Origin: Burkholderiales bacterium | GTDB lineage: Bacteria > Pseudomonadota > Gammaproteobacteria > Burkholderiales > Burkholderiaceae_C | Assembly (NCBI GenBank): GCA_017307855.1 | Contig: JAFKGD010000014.1 | Coordinates: forward strand, 1-64,000 | Direction: 5' to 3' | Length of the DNA: 64,000 bases | Shown: positions 51,406 to 59,096 of the stretch, in pieces | How the letters are laid out: every line of letters begins with the position of its first letter | Position numbering within the stretch: the stretch's first letter is position 1 | The notes under the pieces: model-generated | Seen by the model: only the letters and a program-made list of their open reading frames with translations | What the model was told of the DNA's origin: nothing | The model's database searches: none | Program-made: the position numbers and the translations under genes

Positions 51406-52589
51406 ACTGGACCCTCGCCGCCCGCGCGGCCAAGATGAATCCTTCCGTGATCCGCGAAATCCTCAAGGTCACGGAGCGCCCCGGCATCATCAGCTTCGCC
51501 GGCGGCCTGCCGTCTCCGCTGACCTTCCCGGTGGCCGAATTCCAGGCGGCCTGCGCCCGCGTGCTCACCAGCGATGGCGCGGGCGCGCTGCAGTACGCGG
51601 CCAGCGAAGGCTACGGCCCGCTGCGCGAGCAGGTGGCCGCGCAACTGCCGTGGAAGGTGTCGCCCTCGCAGGTGCTCATCACCACGGGCTCGCAGCAGGG
51701 GCTTGATCTGGTCGCCAAGGTCATGATCGATCCGGGCAGCCGCGTGCTGGTCGAGACGCCCACGTACCTGGGCGCGCTGCAGGCCTTCTCGCCCATGGAG
51801 CCCGACGTGGTCGGCGTCGAGAGCGACGACGAAGGCGTGAGCGCCGAGGATCTCGCGCGCCGCGCCGGCGAGGGCGCGGGCAGGGCGCGCTTTGCCTACC
51901 TGCTGCCCAACTTCCAGAATCCCACCGGCCGCACCATGAGCGAGGCGCGCCGCGCCGCCGTGGTCGAAGCCGCCGCGCGCGTGGGCCTGCCGCTGCTGGA
52001 GGACAACCCCTACGGCGAACTGTGGTTCGACGCGCCGCCGCCCCCGCCGCTGACCGCGCGCCATCCCGAGGGCAGCCTCTACCTCGGCTCGTTCTCCAAG
52101 GTGCTGGCGCCGGGCCTGCGGCTGGGCTTCCTGGTGGCGCCGCCCGCGCTCTATCCCAAGCTGCTGCAGGCCAAGCAGGCGGCCGACCTGCACACGCCCG
52201 GCTTCAACCAGCGCATGGTGGCCGAGGTGATGAAGGACGGCTTCCTCGACCGCCACGTGCCCACCATCCGCGCGCTCTACAAGTCGCAGCGCGATGCCAT
52301 GCTGGCGGCGCTCTCGCGCGAGATGGCCGGCCTGGACGTGACGTGGAACGTGCCCGTGGGCGGCATGTTCCTGTGGGCGCGGCTGCCCCAGGGCGTCGAT
52401 TCGGCGCAATTGCTGCTCGAGGCGGTCGAGCGCAACGTGGCCTTCGTGCCCGGCGCCGCGTTCTATGCGCAGGGCGCCGATCCGCGCACCATCCGCCTGT
52501 CGTTCGTCACCTCCACCGTGGCGCAGATCGACACCGGCATCGCCGAGCTCGCGCGTACGCTGCGCGAGCATGTGTCCCGTCGCACCTAG
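51402..52589 (+). CDS. PLP-dependent aminotransferase, class I/II (2-aminoadipate/valine-pyruvate type)
   Basis: The 395-residue fold-type I aminotransferase starts with the subgroup signature ISFAGGLPSPLTFPVAEF. It has the TGSQQGLDLVAKVMIDPGSR segment, NFQNPTGRTMSEARR, and the PLP Lys in LGSFSKVLAPGLRLGFLV, plus the carboxylate-binding Arg in RTIRLSFV. Close families convert 2-aminoadipate, aromatic or branched amino acids; the exact substrate is unclear. It lies in a four-gene operon with two amino-acid-type exporters, divergent from the MocR regulator. Confidence 0.9.
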   Translation: MNWTLAARAAKMNPSVIREILKVTERPGIISFAGGLPSPLTFPVAEFQAACARVLTSDGAGALQYAASEGYGPLREQVAAQLPWKVSPSQVLITTGSQQGLDLVAKVMIDPGSRVLVETPTYLGALQAFSPMEPDVVGVESDDEGVSAEDLARRAGEGAGRARFAYLLPNFQNPTGRTMSEARRAAVVEAAARVGLPLLEDNPYGELWFDAPPPPPLTARHPEGSLYLGSFSKVLAPGLRLGFLVAPPALYPKLLQAKQAADLHTPGFNQRMVAEVMKDGFLDRHVPTIRALYKSQRDAMLAALSREMAGLDVTWNVPVGGMFLWARLPQGVDSAQLLLEAVERNVAFVPGAAFYAQGADPRTIRLSFVTSTVAQIDTGIAELARTLREHVSRRT

Positions 52590-52615
52590 TCAGGTCTTTC
52601 CTTCCGGAGCTTTCC

Positions 52616-53467
52616 ATGCGCACGCGCCCGTTCAAGCAGGTCGATGTCTTCACCTCCACCCCGTACTTCGGCAACCCGCTGGCCGTGGTCATGGAGGCCG
52701 ACGGGCTGGACGACGAGGCCATGCGCCGCTTCGCGCAGTGGACCAACCTGTCGGAGACCACTTTCCTGCTGCCGCCCACGCAGGCCGGCGCCGACTACCG
52801 CGTGCGCATCTTCACGCCGGGCGGCGAGTTGCCCTTCGCCGGCCACCCCACCCTGGGCAGCTGCCATGCCTGGCTGGAAGCCGGCGGCCGGCCGGCGCGC
52901 GCCGACCGCATCGTGCAGCAGTGCGCCAAGGGCCTGGTCGAGATCCGCCGCAAGGGCCACTCGCTTGCCTTCGCCGCGCCCGAGCTCAAGCGCAGCAGCC
53001 CCAGCCCGGCCGTGCTGGCGCAGATCGCAGGCGCGCTCGGCCTCAAGCCTGCGCAGGTGCTCGCGGCCCAGGTGCTGGACAACGGGCCGGTGTGGTTCGG
53101 GCTGTTGCTCGACTCGTCGCAGTCGGTGCTGGGCCTCAATCCCGACCATGCGCAGCTCAAGGCACTGGGCTGGAAGGCGGGTGTCGCCAACGTCGGCGTC
53201 GCTGCGGCCGATGCCGGGCAGCCGCAGGTGGTGGTGCGTGCCTTCGCCTCACCCATCGGCGTCAACGAAGACCCGGTGACGGGCAGCTTCAACGCCTCGC
53301 TCGCGCAGTGGCTCATGGCCGAGGGCCTCGCCCCCGAGCACTACCTGGCCACGCAGGGCCAGCGGCTGGGCCGCGATGGCCGCGTGCAGGTATCACGCGA
53401 CACCGGGGGGCAGGTGTGGGTGGGCGGCGAAACGGTGACCTGCATCGACGGCACGGTGAGGCTCTGA
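52616..53467 (+). CDS. PhzF-family isomerase-like protein
   Basis: The 283-residue protein has the two-lobed diaminopimelate epimerase-like fold of PhzF: FKQVDVFTSTPYFGNPLAVV, catalytic Glu in NLSETTFLLPP, FTPGGELPFAGHPTLGSCHA and the second-lobe GVNEDPVTGSFNASLAQWL. PhzF catalyses an isomerisation in phenazine synthesis, but most homologues outside phenazine clusters have unknown substrates. CGGAGC precedes the ATG at 52616. It is the last gene of the MocR-linked operon. Confidence 0.9.
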   Translation: MRTRPFKQVDVFTSTPYFGNPLAVVMEADGLDDEAMRRFAQWTNLSETTFLLPPTQAGADYRVRIFTPGGELPFAGHPTLGSCHAWLEAGGRPARADRIVQQCAKGLVEIRRKGHSLAFAAPELKRSSPSPAVLAQIAGALGLKPAQVLAAQVLDNGPVWFGLLLDSSQSVLGLNPDHAQLKALGWKAGVANVGVAAADAGQPQVVVRAFASPIGVNEDPVTGSFNASLAQWLMAEGLAPEHYLATQGQRLGRDGRVQVSRDTGGQVWVGGETVTCIDGTVRL

Positions 53468-53507
53468 GCGGCGCCGTCCGTGACCTGCGGGGCGCGGGAC
53501 GAATGCT

Positions 53508-54644
53508 TCAACCCCGCGCGGCCACCGGAGCGCGCTGAGCGCCCGAGGTCTGTGTCGGCCGCGGGGACCGCAGCGTCGCCGCTGGTTCGCGGGTCGGCCG
53601 GACCACGCTCTGGCGCTTCAGTGCCTCGAGCGCGAGCCGCAGCGCCGCCGAATTCTGCCGGGCATCGGGCAGCAGCGCCTGGCCGCGCTGTTCGTGGGCG
53701 ACGCTTCGCAAGAAGTTCGCGTGCCGGCGGAGCTCCTCTCTCGTGACGTGGCGGCCCTGCTGGTTCTGTCCGTCGACGTAGTTGCACAGCGCGTGCAGCA
53801 TCCACAGCATGGCCGAGCGGCCGATGCCGGCTTCGCAATTCACGACCAGCGGCGCGCCGCGCGGCACCAGCGCGTTGATGCGGCGCAGGGCCTCGTCGGG
53901 TGGCGTGCTGCCATCGCCGAAGCCCTCCACGTCGATGTGTCGCACGTCCTTGTGTGCGCCCGTGCGGGTGTCGGTGACGCGCAGGCTGGACAGCCGCGCC
54001 TGCATGGCCTCGCCGCGCGCATTGGGACCGAGGGCCACTGTGTCGCCCTCGGTGCGTTCGATGGTGTGGTGCGGTCCGGCGGCAACCGCGACGCCGGCCG
54101 GAAAGTGGTCCGTGGCGTGCCTGACGCCGGGCGGATGGTCCCGGCGCTCCGACAGGTTGAGGACCGCGGGCTGCAGCCCGGCCGGTGTGGCCAGGAGCGC
54201 GCGGAATATCTGCTGCGTGAATTCTTCGCGATCGAGCGGATGGCGGGTGATGGTGCCCAGCGCTGCCCCTGTGCGCGGATCGCGCAGCCGCTGCAGTTCG
54301 CGCGTCGGCCGCTTCTCCGGATCGGCGAGCGCTGCGATCTCCTGGCCGGTCTCGTCGGCGAGTCTGTCCCGTCCGGTGGAGATGGCCGGGCGACGCATCG
54401 CCGTGGCCGGCGGCTCGAGGCCCTGAATGTCCGCTGCGGCGGACGCGTTGCGCGGCACCTGGAACGTGCCCGCCGCGAATCCGCCCCCCGGGCGCTCGGT
54501 CTTCCCATGCAGGTGCTGCGGCAACGGCGAGACAGGCGGCGCGGGATGCCCGGGCGTGCGCAAGGCGGGCGACGGGAGAGGCATGCGGCCGACGCCGCCA
54601 GGGGAAGGCGGAAGGGACGGGAACGCGTTGCGAATGCCGGACAT
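53508..54644 (-). CDS. Protein tyrosine phosphatase, candidate type III secreted effector
   Basis: The 378-residue protein has a Pro/Gly/Ser-rich, disordered N-terminus (residues 1-60, no Sec signal) and a C-terminal tyrosine phosphatase domain. The active-site loop is NCEAGIGRSAML with Cys270 and Arg276 (C-x5-R-S). The segment DVEGFGDGSTPPDEA before it is where the general-acid loop is expected, and RQNSAALRLALEAL is a possible Q-loop. The layout recalls YopH/HopAO1-type effectors that dephosphorylate host proteins. A perfect PIP box lies 43 bases upstream. If the -10 box at 54653 is used, the ATG at 54644 would be nearly leaderless and translation might begin at ATG 54584 instead. Confidence 0.75.
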   Translation of the reverse strand: MSGIRNAFPSLPPSPGGVGRMPLPSPALRTPGHPAPPVSPLPQHLHGKTERPGGGFAAGTFQVPRNASAAADIQGLEPPATAMRRPAISTGRDRLADETGQEIAALADPEKRPTRELQRLRDPRTGAALGTITRHPLDREEFTQQIFRALLATPAGLQPAVLNLSERRDHPPGVRHATDHFPAGVAVAAGPHHTIERTEGDTVALGPNARGEAMQARLSSLRVTDTRTGAHKDVRHIDVEGFGDGSTPPDEALRRINALVPRGAPLVVNCEAGIGRSAMLWMLHALCNYVDGQNQQGRHVTREELRRHANFLRSVAHEQRGQALLPDARQNSAALRLALEALKRQSVVRPTREPAATLRSPRPTQTSGAQRAPVAARG

Positions 54645-54687
54645 GCCAACCCATCATGGCGGCGGCACGAGGCGCCGCGCGGTGCGG

Positions 54688-54712
54688 GGCGAAATCCTGC
54701 CCCGCCACGCGA
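54688..54712 (-). promoter_or_regulatory. PIP box (TTCGC-N15-TTCGC) of the phosphatase gene
   Basis: On the minus strand TTCGC (54712-54708) is followed after exactly 15 bases by TTCGC (54692-54688), a perfect plant-inducible promoter box as bound by HrpX/HrpB regulators of type III secretion genes. CATGAT (54658-54653), fitting the YANNNT -10 pattern, starts 29 bases downstream, close to the known 30-32 base spacing. The box points towards the phosphatase gene. Confidence 0.72.
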
Positions 54713-54808
54713 AGCGCGACCGCCTGCGCACCCCCCGCAGTCTCCGCCGGGACATGGCGACGCATCATCATCGCGACAATCCCCTCATCGCCCCGCTTTC
54801 TTTCATCC

Positions 54809-55480
54809 ATGGGAACGCTCTACCTCGTGCGCCACGGCCAGGCGTCCTTCGGCGCCGATGACTACGACCAGCTCAGCGAGCTCGGCCATCGCCAGAGCGT
54901 GCGGCTGGGCGAGTACTTCCGCGAGCGCGGCATCGTCTTCGACGCCGTGCTCACCGGCACGCTGCGCCGGCACCGCCAGACCTGGGCGGGCATCGCCCAG
55001 GGCCTGGGCATCGCGACGGAGCCGCTCGACTGGGCGGGGCTCAACGAATACGACAGCGCGGCGCTGATCGCCACGGTGCATCCGCAACCGCTTGGGCCGG
55101 CCGACACGCCCGAGCTGTATCGCCACCACTTCCGGCTGCTGCGCGACGCCCTGGCCCGCTGGATGGCCGGCCAGTCACAGCCCCGGGGCATGCCCGACTA
55201 CACCGACTTCCTGGCCGGCGTGACCACAGCGCTCGATCACGTGCGCGAGCGGCATCACGGCGCGCGCGTACTGGCCGTCACCAGCGGTGGGCCCATCGCC
55301 ACGGCGGTGGGGCATGTGCTGGGCGCGGCGCCGGCGGCGGTGATCGATCTCAATCTGCGCATCCGCAACACGGCGGTGACCGAGTTCTCGTTCACGCCCA
55401 GGCGGCACATGCTGCTCACCTACAACACGCTGCCGCATCTGGACAGCGCCTCGCACGCGGACTGGGTGACCTACGCCTGA
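54809..55480 (+). CDS. Histidine phosphatase (phosphoglycerate mutase-like) family protein
   Basis: The 223-residue protein begins TLYLVRHGQASFG with the phospho-accepting His of the RHG motif, has the second Arg in VLTGTLRRHRQTWAGIA and the distal His region VLAVTSGGPIATAVGHVLG; the usual distal His is replaced by Gly in SGG, which is common in one SixA/GpmB-like subgroup. The substrate is unknown. I chose the ATG at 54809 because earlier in-frame codons lie in the divergent promoter region shared with the phosphatase effector gene. Confidence 0.87.
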   Translation: MGTLYLVRHGQASFGADDYDQLSELGHRQSVRLGEYFRERGIVFDAVLTGTLRRHRQTWAGIAQGLGIATEPLDWAGLNEYDSAALIATVHPQPLGPADTPELYRHHFRLLRDALARWMAGQSQPRGMPDYTDFLAGVTTALDHVRERHHGARVLAVTSGGPIATAVGHVLGAAPAAVIDLNLRIRNTAVTEFSFTPRRHMLLTYNTLPHLDSASHADWVTYA

Positions 55481-55500
55481 AAAGCCGCGCAGCGCGCGTC

Positions 55501-56646
55501 TCAGGCGCGCACCAAGCGAACGCGGGTGATCTCCGACGGCGCGCCGAAGCGCTTGGGTGGACCCCAGTAGCCCGTGCCGCGGCTGGTGTAGATCCACAGC
55601 CGCCCCAGCCGGGCGAGACCGGCGACGAAGGGTTGCTGCAGTGGCACGAACAGGTTCCACGGCCAGAACTGGCCGCCGTGCGTGTGACCCGACAACTGCA
55701 CGTCGAAGCCGGCGCGCTCGGCCGCCGTGGCGCTGCGGGGCTGGTGCGCCAGCAGCACGCGCACGGCATCGCGCGGCGCGCCGGCCAGCGCGCGCTCGGG
55801 GTCGCTGTGGTGCGACGGATCGAACAGGTGGGCTGTCACGTCGGTCACGCCGGCCAGCACCAGCGGCGCGGTGCCGGGTCCGGCAGGCTGGAGCACCACG
55901 TGCTCGTTGAGTAGCACGGTGAGGCCGAGCCGGCGCAGCTCGTCGATCCATGCGCGCGCGCCCGAGTAGTACTCGTGGTTGCCGGTCACGAAGAACGTGC
56001 CGTGGCGCGAGCGCAGCTCGGCCAGCGGGGCCACGTGCCGTGCCAGTTGCGGCACGCTTCCGTCCACCAGGTCGCCCGTGATGGCGACGGCATCGGCGTC
56101 GAGCCGGTTGACGCGCGCGACGATGGCCTGCAGGTAGCGGCCGCGGATCGTCGGGCCGACGTGCACGTCGCTGAGCTGGGCAATGGTGAAGCCCTCGAGC
56201 GCGGCGGGCAGTCCGTCCACCGGCACGTCCACCGTCACCACGGCGGCGGTGCGGCGCGCATTCCACAGGCCCAGCAAGGTGGCGATGCCTGCCAGCAGGA
56301 CGACGGCCCAGGCCGTGAGCGAGTGCATCCGCGACATGTCCATTCCCATCGGCTGCAATCGCTGTACCGCCAGCAGCAGGAGCAGTCCCAGGTCGCGCAC
56401 CACGGTCAGCACGAAGAGCGAAGAGAACAGCCCCATGCACAGCATGCCGCCCCACGACAGCACGCGTGCCCACACGCCGTCGCCCGCGTGGCGCCGCGTC
56501 ACCAGTGCCAGTGGCATCAGCACGGCCGACACGGCGAGCAATGCCGCGAGCGCCAGGCCGGCGGCGGCGGGCAGGTCGGGCACGAGCCGCCATGCCACGA
56601 GGGCGTGCAGCAGCAGCGAGAGCACAAACAGCAGGGATCGGTTCAT
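55501..56646 (-). CDS. Membrane-anchored metallophosphoesterase
   Basis: The 381-residue protein has four N-terminal membrane helices (residues 1-135) and a calcineurin-like phosphoesterase domain with all metal motifs: QLSDVHVGPTIRG, ITGDLVDG, VTGNHEYYSG and SGHTHGGQFWPWN. Relatives such as YaeI act on UDP-diacylglucosamine-type or other phosphoesters at the membrane; the substrate here is open. It converges on the histidine phosphatase gene with 20 bases between the stops. Confidence 0.9.
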   Translation of the reverse strand: MNRSLLFVLSLLLHALVAWRLVPDLPAAAGLALAALLAVSAVLMPLALVTRRHAGDGVWARVLSWGGMLCMGLFSSLFVLTVVRDLGLLLLLAVQRLQPMGMDMSRMHSLTAWAVVLLAGIATLLGLWNARRTAAVVTVDVPVDGLPAALEGFTIAQLSDVHVGPTIRGRYLQAIVARVNRLDADAVAITGDLVDGSVPQLARHVAPLAELRSRHGTFFVTGNHEYYSGARAWIDELRRLGLTVLLNEHVVLQPAGPGTAPLVLAGVTDVTAHLFDPSHHSDPERALAGAPRDAVRVLLAHQPRSATAAERAGFDVQLSGHTHGGQFWPWNLFVPLQQPFVAGLARLGRLWIYTSRGTGYWGPPKRFGAPSEITRVRLVRA

Positions 56647-56674
56647 GTCGTTGACTCGGCGCGGTGTGGCTGTG

Positions 56675-56710
56675 AACGAAAAGGCCGCGCCTGTTGCCAG
56701 GTGCGGCCTT
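56675..56710 (-). terminator. Terminator behind DUF4148 gene 1
   Basis: AAGGCCGC-type arms (56681-56693 and 56698-56710) form a 13-bp stem with one G-U pair and a TTGC loop; on the minus strand the stem ends in TTTTCG. It closes the transcript of the DUF4148 gene at 56758-57087 before the metallophosphoesterase gene. Confidence 0.8.
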
Positions 56711-56757
56711 CATGGTCCGGCAGGCGGCGACAGGGCCGCCATCCGGTCCGCTTGGGA

Positions 56758-57087
56758 TCAGCCCGCCAGGCCTTCGTTCAGCTGGGCGCGGGTGGCGTAA
56801 GCCTTGCGCGCGGCCTGGGCGGCTTCGGCACGCACCGACTCGCGGCTGCGTTCGCTGGCCAGCATCGGAGCGGGCTGACGGACGCCTTCGGCGACTTGCG
56901 TGTTCACGATGCCGGTGCGGACGGCCTGCGCAGCCTGGTTCTGCACTTCGGCGCGGGTCAGCGTCGTGGCGCCCACGTTGTAGGCGGGCGCGGATTGAAC
57001 GAGGCCTTCGCTGGTGAAGGTGTCGGCCATGGCACCGGCGGACAGGGTGGCGATGGCGAGGACGGCGGCGATCTTCTTGACTTGCAT
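56758..57087 (-). CDS. DUF4148 exported protein, copy 1
   Basis: A 109-residue periplasmic protein with a clear signal peptide (MQVKKIAAVLAIATLSAGAM, cut before DTFTSEG). The mature part repeats a helical pattern with TRAEVQNQAAQAVRTG and RESVRAEAAQAARKAY, the DUF4148 pattern common in Burkholderiales. Function unknown; the family is often multi-copy. GAAGGAACC precedes the ATG. A 38-base stretch (56996-57033) is identical to the third copy. Confidence 0.85.
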   Translation of the reverse strand: MQVKKIAAVLAIATLSAGAMADTFTSEGLVQSAPAYNVGATTLTRAEVQNQAAQAVRTGIVNTQVAEGVRQPAPMLASERSRESVRAEAAQAARKAYATRAQLNEGLAG

Positions 57088-57290
57088 GATGGTTCCTTCG
57101 ATGAGTTTGAGGGTGAGGTCTGGAGGCTTTTCCGTGTCGACCTCGAGAACCGCTGTGAGCTGTTTTCGCTGTCGATGGGTGAACTTTGCCGTGAGGCGTT
57201 TCGCGCGGCCAGGCACGAGAGACGAATCAACGGATTCGCATCGTCAGATGCGAAATGCACGGCGCGAACGACCGCGCATCCAGCCCGGCG
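57088..57290. other. Spacer between DUF4148 copies 1 and 2
   Basis: These 203 bases contain the upstream region of copy 1. No gene, hairpin with T run or recognisable promoter pair is apparent. Confidence 0.3.
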
Positions 57291-57614
57291 TCAGACGCCT
57301 TCGTTGGCCTGGGCGCTGGCGCCGTACGACGCGCGGTTGGCCTGCTGCGCTTCGGAGCGCACGCGGTCACGGCTGATCATGGCCGAGGAGGACACCTGCG
57401 TGGCAGGAGCGCGCAGCCCCTCGGCCACCAGCCGGTCGCGGCTGAGGGGGATCGACGAGCCGGCCTGAGCCTGGACTTCGGCGCGCGTCAGCGCATGGTT
57501 ATGTGTGACGGAATGCGTGGGCTGCATCGTTCCTTCATCGACGAAGGTGTTGGCGATGGCGCCGGCCGAAAGCGTGGACAGTGCGAGGACGATGGCGACA
57601 GTACGTGTTTGCAT
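57291..57614 (-). CDS. DUF4148 exported protein, copy 2
   Basis: A 107-residue protein with signal peptide MQTRTVAIVLALSTLSAGAI (cut before NTFVDEG) and the DUF4148 pattern (LTRAEVQAQAGSSIPLSRDR, DRVRSEAQQANRASYG). It is clearly more diverged than copies 1 and 3. CAGGAGCCCGTC precedes the ATG at 57614. The gene has no terminator of the shared type behind it. Confidence 0.82.
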   Translation of the reverse strand: MQTRTVAIVLALSTLSAGAIANTFVDEGTMQPTHSVTHNHALTRAEVQAQAGSSIPLSRDRLVAEGLRAPATQVSSSAMISRDRVRSEAQQANRASYGASAQANEGV

Positions 57615-57853
57615 GACGGGCTCCTGGTGAGGAAATGGATGGGGACACATGGAGGCCGGAGCAGCTTGCTTCGGACCTTGCTCACCAATACGCACCCTTC
57701 ATGCGGGCGGATCAGCGCAGGGCGATCTCGGGATATCGGCCTACAGCGCCATACGCAGGCGTCCGGCGTCGTGCGCCGCCATGCGAGAAGGCCGCGCCCG
57801 TTGCCGGGCGCGGCCTTCGATGTGACGCAGACGCCGCAAGCGGCGCGGGCCGA
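57615..57853. other. Spacer between DUF4148 copies 2 and 3
   Basis: These 239 bases hold the terminator of copy 3 (57787-57818) and, nearer copy 2, a less GC-rich stretch (57655-57745) that should contain the copy 2 promoter. No ORF is supported. Confidence 0.35.
57783..57818 (-). terminator. Terminator behind DUF4148 copy 3
   Basis: GAAGGCCGCGCCCG (57787-57800) pairs perfectly with CGGGCGCGGCCTTC (57805-57818) with a TTGC loop. The core GGCCGCGCC-TTGC-GCGGCCTT is nearly the same as in the terminator behind copy 1, as if duplicated with the gene. Confidence 0.75.
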
Positions 57854-58126
57854 TCAGCCCTTGAAGCCTTCGTTGGCCTGGGCGCTGGAAGCGTAGGCCT
57901 TGCGGGCGGCTTGCAGCGCTTCGGCCTGGACGGCGTCGCGGCTGCGCTGGCCGGCGAGCTTCACGTCGTCCTGGCGGAGGCCTTCGGCGGCGATCGCATC
58001 GGCCACATCGGCACGAACGGCCTGGGCGGCCTGGGCCTGCACTTCGGAGCGGGTGTAGATGCTGGCGCTGACGTCGTAGCTGGGTGCGGACTGAACGAGG
58101 CCTTCGCTGGTGAAGGTGTCGGCCAT
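57854..58126 (-). CDS. DUF4148 protein, copy 3, without signal peptide
   Basis: The 90-residue frame MADTFTSEGLVQSAPSYD to AQANEGFKG matches the mature part of copy 1 closely (38 identical bases at 58092-58129). The ATG at 58126 corresponds to the codon at the end of the signal peptide of copy 1. Upstream the frame stays open but reads Arg/Gly-rich residues instead of a hydrophobic signal, so the export signal seems lost through a rearrangement next to the dehydrogenase gene. It may be a non-functional remnant. Confidence 0.6.
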   Translation of the reverse strand: MADTFTSEGLVQSAPSYDVSASIYTRSEVQAQAAQAVRADVADAIAAEGLRQDDVKLAGQRSRDAVQAEALQAARKAYASSAQANEGFKG

Positions 58127-58229
58127 GGCGGCGCCGGAGGCGCCCCGGCCACCACGCAGGCGCGACGAAATGCCGGATCGGCGCCGCGAGTTGCCGCGGC
58201 GGCGCAGCCAGCGGCAGCGCCGCCGCGCG

Positions 58230-59000
58230 TCAGATCAGCTGGCCGCCCGACACTTCCACGCGTTGCGCGTTGATCCAGCCGGTGCCTGGCGACAGCAGGG
58301 CCGCCACGGCTGCACCGATGTCGTCGGGCAGGCCCACGCGGCCCAACGCGGTCTGCGACGCGATGGCCTGATTGAGCTGCGCGTTGTCTCGCACCGCGCC
58401 GCCGCCGAAATCGGTTTCGATGGCGCCGGGCGCGATGGTGTTGACGCTGATGCGGCGTGCACCCAGTTCCTTGGCCAGATAGCGCGTGAGCACTTCGATG
58501 CCGCCCTTCATCGACGCATACGCCGCGTAGCCCGGTAACGCGAAGCGCGCCAGGCCGCTGGACACGTTGAGGATGCGTCCGCCATCGGCGATCAGCGGCA
58601 GCAGCGCCTGGGTGAGGAAGAACGGCCCTCGCAGGTGCACCGCCACCAGTTCGTCGAATTGCGCTTCGGTGGTGTCGGCGAAGGACGCATGCACGCCGCT
58701 GCCGGCGTTGTTCACCAGGTAGTCGAAATGCTGGCGCTGCCAGCGCGTGGCCAGGGCGTGGCGCACGGCGTCAGCGAACGCGGCGAAGCCGCCGGTGCGG
58801 GCGGTGTCCAGTTGCAGCGCGACGGCGCGCCGACCCATCGCCTCGATCTCGCGGACGGCGGCCAGGGCCTCGTCTTCGCGGCTGCGCCAGGTCAGGATCA
58901 CGTCGGTGCCCTGGCCGGCCAGGTGCAGCGCGGCGTTGCGACCCAGGCCGCGGCTGCCTCCGGTGATGAGGGCGATGGTGGAAGGAGTAGGAGTGCTCAT
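58230..59000 (-). CDS. Short-chain dehydrogenase/reductase
   Basis: A 256-residue NAD(P)-dependent oxidoreductase with the cofactor motif ALITGGSRGLGRNAAL, the structural YLVNNAGSG, the catalytic Ser in NVSSG and Tyr-x3-Lys in YAAYASMKGG, and the C-terminal GTGWINAQRVEVSGGQ. The Arg in TWRSRE after the second strand suggests NADPH. The substrate is unknown. It is divergent from a LysR regulator 95 bases away, its likely controller. Confidence 0.92.
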   Translation of the reverse strand: MSTPTPSTIALITGGSRGLGRNAALHLAGQGTDVILTWRSREDEALAAVREIEAMGRRAVALQLDTARTGGFAAFADAVRHALATRWQRQHFDYLVNNAGSGVHASFADTTEAQFDELVAVHLRGPFFLTQALLPLIADGGRILNVSSGLARFALPGYAAYASMKGGIEVLTRYLAKELGARRISVNTIAPGAIETDFGGGAVRDNAQLNQAIASQTALGRVGLPDDIGAAVAALLSPGTGWINAQRVEVSGGQLI

Positions 59001-59075
59001 GGGGACCTCGTTCAGTGAAGTGCCCCAAGTCTATTGAGCGGCTAATCGCTGATAAATGCAGAAAATATGATTGAT

Positions 59076-59096
59076 TTGTTCGTGATAATCGAACAA
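59076..59096. promoter_or_regulatory. Palindrome over the LysR start codon (autoregulatory site)
   Basis: TTGTTCG (59076-59082) and CGAACAA (59090-59096) form a perfect 7-bp inverted repeat with a TGATAAT spacer, containing a T-N11-A LysR-box pattern. The right arm ends on the A of the ATG at 59096. Binding here would repress the regulator gene and could activate the divergent dehydrogenase gene. Confidence 0.65.

Noticed and set aside
53694-55067. Long plus-strand open frame across the phosphatase gene
   Set aside because: The minus-strand frame has the phosphatase active site and a promoter element, while the plus frame shows no motif and runs into the histidine phosphatase gene out of frame.
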